Shown here piece after piece: positions 54,701 through 64,000 of a stretch of DNA of 64,000 bases (within the stretch, counting starts at the first letter, position 1; every line of letters begins with the position of its first letter). The stretch is from Alentia gelatinosa (lineage: Eukaryota > Annelida > Polychaeta > Phyllodocida > Polynoidae). The position numbers were made by a program, and so were the translations under genes. The DNA is taken from positions 48,463,950 through 48,527,949 of the forward strand of contig OX465579.1 of assembly GCA_950022655.1 (NCBI GenBank), in the 5' to 3' direction. The notes below the pieces were generated by a model. That model did no database searches. It saw only the letters and a list, made by a program, of their open reading frames with translations, and had not been told where the DNA came from.

Positions 54701-56159
54701 CACTAAATAAACCCTGGGGGAAGCTGCCCGCATTCTGCCTGGAGGACGGGTTGTTGGAGTTCCCCCGTGAGTGAGTATTAATACTAGTAGCACTCCCTCC
54801 AGCCACTTGGGTTGGGTTTATAACCACAGCGCCAACTATCCCCCTGCCAAGTGTCCAGGTACAAACACACCGACACCCTTTCCGCCCTGGAGGAGATATA
54901 TACCTACTGGTGGAAGGGGAGGAGGAGGTCCTAGCCCGCTGGGGGACTGAGAAGAGGATTAGGACTGGAGCACAGCTGGCTAAAACCAACACAATTATAC
55001 ACGTGTAAAACACCAGGATTCCTGTGCATTGCGGTCTATGGTAAAGGTACACTTAGAGTGGACGCTATATACGACACCTGTGACCACGCATGTCTACGAG
55101 GAAAAGACTGTACGAAGCATTCGCCTCAGCCATTACAGGGGGTATCTATACACCATGGTAGGATGGCAGGTGCGGGAATTGACCACTACTCTGCGTCAGA
55201 GTAGACGACCTTTATAGTGCAAGCAACACTTTACTCATCACACCACACATTTTGCGATAAGGTAGGTCCATCATCTTGCTTGGGCAGTAGCATCTGATCG
55301 TATGGTATCTGATCGTATAGATGCTATACACACATCGCATACTGTAACACCACATCATGAACCGTTCTTACTGTACAGACTGTAACATTTGGTAACACAT
55401 GAACATGTATATAGCAACGCCTCACTATAATCTGTAAACCGTCTCTAATGTAGTCTTGTAGACAGCAAACTAAAATCATCGCATAAAAATACGTTTGGCA
55501 ATTCAACGGTGTAGATAGAGTCTACCTTATGGAAAATTAATAAGTAGAAAATAAGATAGATTATCTGCAGACTGCGATTATAAAGGAATTTTGTGCCCAG
55601 CATTTAGTGCTCTGGTATAGAGGGCGTTACCAGCGTCTCACTAGATGGCGCGCGTGTCTGTAGATATCAAAGATCTAACTCAGGGCGGAGGCAGCCCTCC
55701 TGTGTCCCTATCTCGTGTTCCGTTAGGCCTGTCTTTCTTTTTCTTCTCGAGCCAGCGTCTTGTGTTTAATAGTCTTAGGGGAACGGTACCTTATCAGGGG
55801 CCGTGAAGCCATGTCGACTAGAGCGACCTCTGTCTGCTGCGCCGGTCGATATTGGGTGGTGTTTATGGTGGATGAGGAAGCAGTGAGGCTTGACCGAGTA
55901 GGGACAGTTGGGTGGATGGGTGATTGGTTGCCTGATGGTGTTTTAGGCCGGGGTAATAGCCAATGTCATACCATGGCGAGGTGGAATCTTGGCGATGATG
56001 TGAGAGGAAAGCAGTCTGTAACTGCTGAACAACCATTTCCTGAATAAGGCATAGTGTTAAAATCGTTGGTATTTAACCATCCATGGTAGAACTGAAATGG
56101 CCGGATGTTACTCCGTGCTATAGTAAGGGGTGTTCGAGATGACTGATTGATACGAAGTT

Positions 56160-56880
56160 GGTGATCATGAGGAAAGTTTATGGGAATTGGAAGGTGTTTG
56201 TCGAAATAAGAGAGGTAGTTGATGGTGATTGGAACATGTTGGGGATAGAAGATGGTTTAAAGGCTTCAAAAAAATATTTGTTTGCTGAGTGAGGAAGATT
56301 GTAGAATTGTTAATATTAACTGAGAGCTGCTGAGAGGTGGATGACGATGGTAAAGATGGTTTGGCGTTTATAGAGTGTGATTTGAGCGAACTAACAATCA
56401 GATGACTGGTTGTAGGGTAGTGGATAGACAATATTATCATTGAAAATATATAACCTTTTATTTATAGAATAGTACTGTCTCAGTGCTTGGAGTGGTAGAC
56501 CAGGGCGAAGAATTGAATGTTGAAGGGGTCGTGCTGGGGTGGCAGTTGTGATGTATCGGGCCACAATATGTAGGAAATGACGACTGACTGATGTAAGGAT
56601 TAGAGATTGTGGTGGTTGGCTTGGCTTGAATAACAAAAGAAGGATGATTTTGTGGAGGGGGGGGGGGGGGGGGGAAGAGATAGGGAGATGTTAGGGTAGA
56701 GATAGGAATATATGGATTTGGTTATGAAATTGATATCGCGGTAGCTGGCTAGAGTTGGGTATAGATAGGGAAAGAGGTTATTGCTGTGGATGATGCTTTA
56801 GGGCGGTTGAAGGTGGGTGTGTGGATATAGGTAGGGGGCGGGGGTGGAAGCAGATAGATGGGTCGGGCTCCTGTGGCCTA
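56160..56880 (+). other. C-depleted, G/T/A-rich strand-asymmetric tract
   Basis: About 700 bp with only a few percent C on the plus strand and abundant GG, GT and GA. The open minus-strand frames here (e.g. 56165-56440) are low-complexity consequences of the skew; I see no gene. Confidence 0.65.
56657..56674. repeat. G homopolymer within a C-depleted tract
   Basis: An 18-base run of G inside the C-poor tract at 56160-56880. Shorter G runs occur at 41274, 46490 and 58645. Confidence 0.9.
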
Positions 56881-58883
56881 AAACAAATCCCGGTCTGCGC
56901 ATCATCCATGATGAAGATAAACCTAACGGGATGCTGGTAGCACTGTCACGACCCCTGGTGGCAACATCCCTCTCCATATCTCCTCATCCAGGCCTCCCAT
57001 CCCAGCGTTCCCAGCTTCATCCTCGGCGCGTTTGTTTCCGTCTTGTCGCTGGCGAATAACTGACGTGGGGCGTTACTGAACGCGTATCAGATCTCAACCA
57101 TCCACCCAACTACCCACCCACCCTACCAAGCCCCAGTCCCCGTTCGTGTCCCGTTCATCTCCACAGTGACAAAAACATGATCCGGAAACAAAAGCCCTTG
57201 GCGCGTTGTAAGCCTCACAAAGCCTGTAATTACATATCCTAATTGGCGCTGTATCAAAAAGTAGGCAGTTTGATGCGCGACCGGCCTGACAGGAGACAGA
57301 GCCGGCCTGTCGTGTAGAACTCCCATCACCGTCTGAATGTCACCTAGGTTCACAGCGGCGCTAAACCAAACGGCCATTTTTAGAGGACCTCAAATATAAA
57401 GTTGTTCTAATTTAACAGATGTATTTATATCATTGAGGTTCTTATTATGAAATGTGTTTGGTCTTTTTCTCAGTTCAAAATTAACCAAGTGTCCAAATCT
57501 TTTGTAATACTATGCCGGAAATCAGGGACTGTGCGAGGCATTCATAATCATGATAGAAGAATTCGTGCGCGAGGGAAAAAACTATCAAGTGGAGGTAAAT
57601 CATAAGAGGGCCTCTATTTGATCACTGACTATTTGAAAAAGGTTTATTTGTAGAGTAGGACTCATGACGTTGTTTTAAGTGAGATGCAATTATTTCTACA
57701 TTAGCCTATAAATAATTAGGAAATTGTTCTACCTTTCAAAAAGTATTAATTAAGTGATAACAAATTGCCTGTGATAAGTCTAACTCCCAAATCCTTCTGC
57801 TTTCTTAAGCATTCCTACACCGCAAAACAGATAGCGACACTGTACACAACAATAGGCTTGTATGCTATTGAATCACCCAGATGAAAAAAATATAGACAAC
57901 CTTTGGGAATTATCAGAAAAAGACAATCTATTGGAATTATCAGAAATCAGAAGGAAATCCAGTAGAAATGGAAATGGGGTTTAAACGACGTCAATAGGGT
58001 GACAGTTCATTGCTTCCCCCAAGAAACGCCAGTAGTTTACCCCTCTTCTATCAGACTTGGGATGGACCTTTACACAGAGAGTTGAAATAGGGTGGTGGTA
58101 GGGGGTTGAAGCCTGCTGACTGGGTATGTTGTCAAGGCCATATTCTTCAACCCCAGTCTTTCCTCACGTGTCCCAGGGGAGAAGCAGGTGAGGCCTCCAG
58201 GTAAAGCAGCCTTAAGCCACGTCTAATTGATCACCTGCAGTCGGTGAAAAATAGACGTCGTAACTGAGCGTGTTTGCAAAGTTCACACGGCTTGTCTTGC
58301 CACCTGAGGTAACCCATGTCGCTACTACCTTTATCCAAGGACAAACCCATGTCCTCTGCAGCACAATATCCGTGTAATTGTGTTCTCATATGACTTGTTA
58401 TCTATTTTTCTCAGCATAGTATGCAAATATGAAAACTGAAGATGTCAAATAAAACGGATTCTATGAACAAGTCATACATGCCGATTTATCATTTATCTCT
58501 GGCTGTTCTAGGAGTTACATAAAAAGGAAAAACACCGTTATTCAAATCATATTAGACGATTCAAAAACCCTTCTATTTTTTTTCTTTTCTTTTTTAAACA
58601 AAAGGTTTGGGTAGATATACACATCGATAAACACCCAAGGGCGAGGGGGGGGGGGCTGTATTGAAATGATATCCTCACATTGTTTGGATTAAAATCGCAA
58701 TCTGATCACCACTTCAATGTGTACACATTTTTGTATAAACCAAGATTCTCTGAATACATTCGCCTCCATAAACCCGATGCGTTATATTTATGAATTTTTG
58801 AATATATACACGTCACGTATTATTTCCTCCATTTGCGAACGCTCCCGCCGGATGAGGACTTTCGTTCCCAGCGTCCCGTAAGG

Positions 58884-58906
58884 GGGCGCCACATGCGGTG
58901 GCGCCC
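58884..58906. repeat. GC hairpin in a CpG-rich patch
   Basis: GGGCGCCAC, ATGCG, GTGGCGCCC: a 9-bp perfect stem. The surrounding 58830-59230 is CpG-rich compared with its neighbours. No exon is recognisable. Confidence 0.7.
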
Positions 58907-61900
58907 TCTCGGGTCAGTTTGTACAAAGACCAACGCGGGGCGTCATTCATCAGCGCCCGCTAGGGGTCGTTGTGGAGCGCGGGTCGGGCCCGTAAAGCCA
59001 GGCGGGGGCATCCATTCTGACTGGCTTTTAGAAGGCCGTGTCGGTTCAGGGTCAGGTATGAATGACGCGTCTGAAACGTTCTGTGTTCACGGGGCCACAT
59101 AGACCCGCCGCGCTGCCCACGGGGGTGCCGACGGAATGAGTGAGAAGTTGTTCTGACGTTTTCCGCCCGCGGAAGTCCTGACCTGCTGTCACAGGTGCCT
59201 GACTAGGTGTGATGGACGTGGTCGGCGTCACGGTGATTATAAGGGTTTTACATGCTTTTAACTCCACACACTGAATCTACACACGGCTCACCTTGATATA
59301 ACATTTACATGTATACATATCTCCATACATAAGTATATATATGTATAGAAGCAATACGCGTATGCATTATATAATGTGTCCCGTATCCACTACAATATAT
59401 AATAGAGGCACACATGTATATAATACACACACATGCAAGTACATATATAAATGTGTGGTGTATATCCAGACATGATATTTAGGTTGTGCTATAGTTGATC
59501 CACCCTCACAATTCCCTTAACGCAACTGATGCAGGCATGTCACTCTTAAAAGCTACCTTAGGAACCTTACTAACCAAATTTGATAAACACTACACACTGT
59601 CAGATATAAAAGATACTTTGTTTTGCGTCTTGACTGCAAAAACACATAACTATATACATTGCTGTACGCCAAAATGTTATGTTGATTCCTAGTCTCCAGA
59701 AGATGCCACTCATGGTTTTACTCCATTTTATAGGGAATACAAGCGTTCGAAATGTTAGAGATCAGAAAAAAAGTCCTCCACTTTGTTGTAGCTAACATCA
59801 TACGGGCTAACTTGAATTGAATGATTTATATTTACTCCGAGCAAAACGTATGCTTTGATTTAAATCAGCACAATACATTTAAGAGGCACACTTATTATGA
59901 CACATAAGACTTCCATGTTGTTATGTGTACATATGCTTTATGTAAAGTACCCATTTTCGTATTCACGGGGAGGCACTATGATGATCAGTACAATATTGGT
60001 AGTTCTGAAAAGTAGAACATAGTATGAACATTCTGACAATACTGTATAACTTGTATGGTGATCCATGATCTCCATTTCACCAGACGACGATAAGAGCCAG
60101 AGGTCAAACCATGTAATTGACAGTTCCTGCGCCCAGGGTCAGAGGTCGCTAATAGAGGTCAATATGATCAACCAGGGGGCGCCACTACAGTGCCCGAGCA
60201 GCTCACCAACTCATGAGCTTATACTCGACTGGAGCTATCAGTATAACATTCCATAGTGCGAGTATCTGCGTGTGATACAAACACGCCATTTAGTGATGCA
60301 AATGTATTATCATTCAAAGTTACCGCCGCATAGACGACTAACATTTTAACAACCATAATGGAGTAAAATTTCATCAAATCATGGGGATTTCTCAACCTCT
60401 TCCCATCAAAATACACCTTCTACAAGAGAGAGTTAAACATTATCTATGCGAATATAACACATGATTATTGTGCTAGATATTCCATCATCAGGATATGATG
60501 ATATGTAGGTTGAATGTACACGCCTATGATTCACGGTAAGGGTGATGCAATAGAGCGTGCAAAACCTCATAAGGCCATTGTGAACGGTGCTATATACCAT
60601 TCTATGGTGACAAATTGTCCAATATAAAGTGACATCGTAGTAAACTGTCTATTGTACACCATGTAATGAGACCGGTAGTGGTGGGTACTTCTGTTCGCCT
60701 CTGTCACAGATTCCTGACAATGGGCTTTTCGTTTCCCATCTCACACGCGTATAAACTGGCTTGACATTCAGAAAAACCAAGAACCAGTGTGCTGTTTCCA
60801 CGGCACGTTTTGCAATAATTAAACACGGCAATGTGTCTGGGCTAAATATATAAATCTGATAAAGAATAAATCGAAGATCGTATTTCGAGTGTAATTCTCA
60901 GGTTTTTACTCAATCATAGACACTCCGTAGCACATAAGCTTTTTTGCATAGCTATGTCTTAAAGTCTATGTATGATTTTCATTTTTTTATACTTTTCATA
61001 GCAGTCACTTCTCTACAATACAGCAGATCTTGGCGACTCGTATATGTATACCCATTTATTTATCAATACCTTTGAATAATCGTAAGTAGTTCTCACTCAA
61101 ATGGATAGGGTTAACACTGGTAATCTGATGCTCAATGTTGGTGAATATTGTGCTTTTTGTACACGGAATGGACCAGACTAGGAGCAGCTCGGACTGTTGA
61201 GCAGCTGTTGGAGACTGATAGTAGAAACCAATCACCGCGCCCCAAGTCTTACGTCTAGTCATCCCCACTGCTCTCCCACGTGATGTGTTGGCGTCCAGAC
61301 CCAATCTGCCGGTGAGGAGCCACCCTCTGGCGAGTTGCTCGCTAAGTTGCTCATCTGTAGGTAAAGGTTCACTAGCGCGGGAGCAAAGTCGGAACCTGTT
61401 ATGAAGGTCTGTGTGTAGACAGTAGGGTGCTGCCAGACTCAGCATGAGGTCAATGCGTTACTGCTAGGACTATGTCTGTGGAAATATCTCTCTGGAAAGG
61501 AAAATTAGTCAGCAGTACCATAGAGCTCAAGCATATTTAAAAGAAAGAATTTTCGACAGTTTTTTAAAAATAGTTCTATGGAGTGTGTACGCCTTGGCAA
61601 ACAGCAACGATCACGATATAACTAATACGTGGGTGGTGACAGAATTCACAGTTGCCGCTCTTCAGTAATAAATCTTGGCAATTTTAGCTTTTTTTAAAGT
61701 TCTGTGAATTATCACGAAAATTGTCAGGGAAAATTCAAATTTTGAAAAAAAAGTCAGGGAAAAATTTCTCTTGTTATGGAAAACTAGGAGTTTCATATCA
61801 AGGCATTAAGCACTGGCCAACTCAGACACTCTTGAAATCTATGTAAATTTATGGAAAGAAAATATTCCAGATATTTCGATTGCAATGGATATTAATTGAA

Positions 61901-64000
61901 TATGAGCAACTGTCATCACATTGGCCTCGGAACTGGCCAAGACAGGTTTATGGTATTGCGTTTGAAAGTCTGGTTCTAAAATCACAAGTTAAATGGATGG
62001 AGCATGTAAGCTGTAAGGCAATTTATTTTAAAACTTTCCTAGTTTTATTCATCAAGGAAAGTGAAATTTGTGAGGGAAACGTCAGGAAAATACCAGGGAC
62101 TTTTGATATCCCTAGTGGAATTGAAAATTAGATAGGTTGACCATATGGCTTGACTATCAGTGCGGGAAAAAAGAGAAGACAACGATGTGAAAACGGGAAT
62201 GTCAGAGGCTCTTCTATTTTCATGAATTACCCTGCATTACTGTGCCATTGTTTACCAATACGGACTCTCTAAAAGATATTGACTATTGTACACTGAATTT
62301 AAGGAGATCGAAAGGTGACGAATAGATTTTAAAACCATTTCCAACGTCTTAGTTAGATCAGAGGTGATTAGACTTCGCCTTATTTTCTAAGGAGAATTAC
62401 CATAGGAAAGCTCCAAGCAACCTCTGGCTTCCGGCAGGTCGAGAGTACTGCCACCTGGTGTGAAAATAGCAAAACTCAGGTCTTCGCGATCCACAGGCAC
62501 GCCTGTACTGACTACGCTACACTGCTACCTTACAGTTTCGGAGGGCAGATCTTAGCACTGATAAAGTCATTGCAGGATTTGACATTGAGAATCGGATGAA
62601 AGAATGGAAAGATTTTTGAACTATTCATAAGTCAAAGGGAGTGAATTAAGGTTGCCTGAGGGAAGAGGGTAAGTTGGCAGGATTCCGGGAGCGAGGTCAT
62701 GTTTGAGATACGGTTGGGAGCTGGCAGGGTGCTCGGGTAAAGGTAAAGGTTGTGAGCAGCTCGGCGCACACATTAAGCGCGATCAGCTCGCTCGTATACA
62801 TACACCTCAGCTCCTCGTGCCCGACGGTGGCTGCTTCAGACATGTTGGGACTTTTCGAACGTTTTCAAAGGTAGGATGTTTATACATTTTCTAGTCAAGC
62901 CTCATATTTCATTAAACTTGCCTTTCAATATCAAGTCTAAAGTATTCTAGAATTGAGGAAATTGTTTCCCTTGAACTGCTAATTGCAACCGTTAAGGAAA
63001 CTTTCCTACGGTTAATATTTTTTTTATCTGCAATACTGGTGACCAGTTTTTCACGTGAGTACAATCTCTAGATCCTCAATACGAGTCGATCAGTTATCTT
63101 TGAACAAGTATTCTTTGGTTTTGTCTATCATTTGTGTGTGGTGTATCACCAAGTGGCCATATTGTCTCTGAACGATGCAGCTAATTCCACCTACCAAAAG
63201 CTACGACGACCCCGTGGGAAACGTACTTTAAACTAGGGAAACCTAGAGCTGCGTTGTCGAGTAGATAACTGTTGGGAGCTGCTCAGGACGGTGACGGAGG
63301 TCTGGTTTAAACTCCCAGCAGACCCGTGCAGTTGTTGGCTTGTAGAGTAGGCAACGTATGGGTGGGTGGGTAGTCGGAGATGAGGAAGGGGTAGGTAACC
63401 CGACCCTCAACTGTCCATACGTCGTGACGTCAGTGACGGGTGACCTGGTTGGTCACGACATCAGGTGTCAGCACCGTCCTTGGCCTGTCACGGCGTCCAT
63501 TCACTGATCTCTAGGTCCCCTACTCGCGACCTGTTATTAAAGCCACACAAGCATTTATAGAGGTGATCCTACTACCTGAACTAGAACATTATCATCATAG
63601 AGAATCTGGCGAGTAGGAAGAGTTGTCTCTATCTCCAGAGTCCTGGAACTTCATCAGAGAGACTTTTCTTTACCGGTCTCCCTTCAGAGAAATCCCCTCC
63701 GTCTGTGCTTTCCTGTTGAATAGAAATAAGAACTGGTCTCAGTGGTATCAGAGTGATTTTATCGGGACAGGTGGCACTGACAATGTTGGCTTGTGACCTT
63801 GACCGTTTCATTGTCGGATCTCTGGCGATAAAGATGTCGTAATGAGCCACCTAATAAGTAATATCCTCATTATCACCGTCTATTCCTTGTTCAAATATAT
63901 GTGATTGCAATAATAAACAGAATAACGTGTTATATCACATATAGGTGTAACTCGCTGTCAACGTCGTTTTACATTACGAGTTTTTATCATTTCTTATCTC

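Larger units (their letters stand above)
47901..64000. other. No recognisable gene; CpG-rich patches
   Basis: Patches of higher GC/CpG at 47940-48230, 49340-49560, 53460-54060, 54380-55000, 58830-59230 and 63180-63500 alternate with AT-rich DNA. Open frames up to about 137 codons occur in them without a recognisable domain, and I could not build a consistent exon chain on either strand. They may be regulatory DNA of a neighbouring gene. Confidence 0.55.

Noticed and set aside
54645..55052. 135-codon minus ORF with a signal-peptide-like start and a PPGRK site, resembling a neuropeptide precursor
   Set aside because: It begins at a GTG, not an ATG, has no clear cleavage-site series, and sits in a GC-rich patch where several frames are open.
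61056..61445. 129-codon minus ORF
   Set aside because: No recognisable domain and no supporting exon chain.

Overview
This is a eukaryotic, almost certainly animal, window. It is AT-rich and mostly non-coding, and carries one widely spread split gene with GT-AG introns plus many transposable-element remnants. Diverged copies of a GTTTGTTTGGGTAGTTTAA repeat (18496 and 25983) resemble repeats I associate with molluscs, so a marine mollusc-like invertebrate is my best guess. The species is not established.

The left half (372-35268, minus strand) is one gene, an orthologue of lysophosphatidic acid phosphatase type 6 (ACP6), a mitochondrial histidine acid phosphatase. I reassembled ten coding exons by eye. 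All splice phases agree, and together they encode about 448 residues (human ACP6 has 428). Exon 1 carries the catalytic RHGARTP motif, exon 4 the IRSTN arginine motif and exon 9 the His-Asp pair. Exon 6 is the only weakly supported one. Intron 4 is about 18 kb.

Inside intron 4, antisense to ACP6, sits a young, apparently intact Penelope-like retroelement (PLE) at 19949-25934. Two 680-bp direct terminal repeats (I count four mismatches) enclose two long ORFs. ORF1 (706 aa) is a basic, proline-rich protein I do not recognise. ORF2 is a reverse transcriptase with a C-terminal zinc-finger-like motif and a GIY-YIG endonuclease. A perfect 17-bp target-site duplication flanks the insertion, and a 41-nt T-rich run precedes the left repeat. 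Each terminal repeat contains what looks like a complete hammerhead ribozyme core whose helix III is interrupted by about 198 nt, i.e. a discontinuous hammerhead. Cleavage at both copies would release exactly one 5306-nt unit RNA that starts 84 nt upstream of ORF1. This is the most interesting feature of the window.

The right part (35.3-64 kb) holds no exon I can defend. It contains a G-run minisatellite just upstream of ACP6, palindromic MITE-like elements near 37.5-37.8 kb, a 1.23-kb non-autonomous DNA transposon with 22-bp inverted ends and internal GTTCCACCAA boxes (38111-39343), scattered CpG-rich patches, and a C-depleted G/T/A tract (56.16-56.88 kb). It may be intergenic DNA or introns of a gene whose exons lie outside the window.
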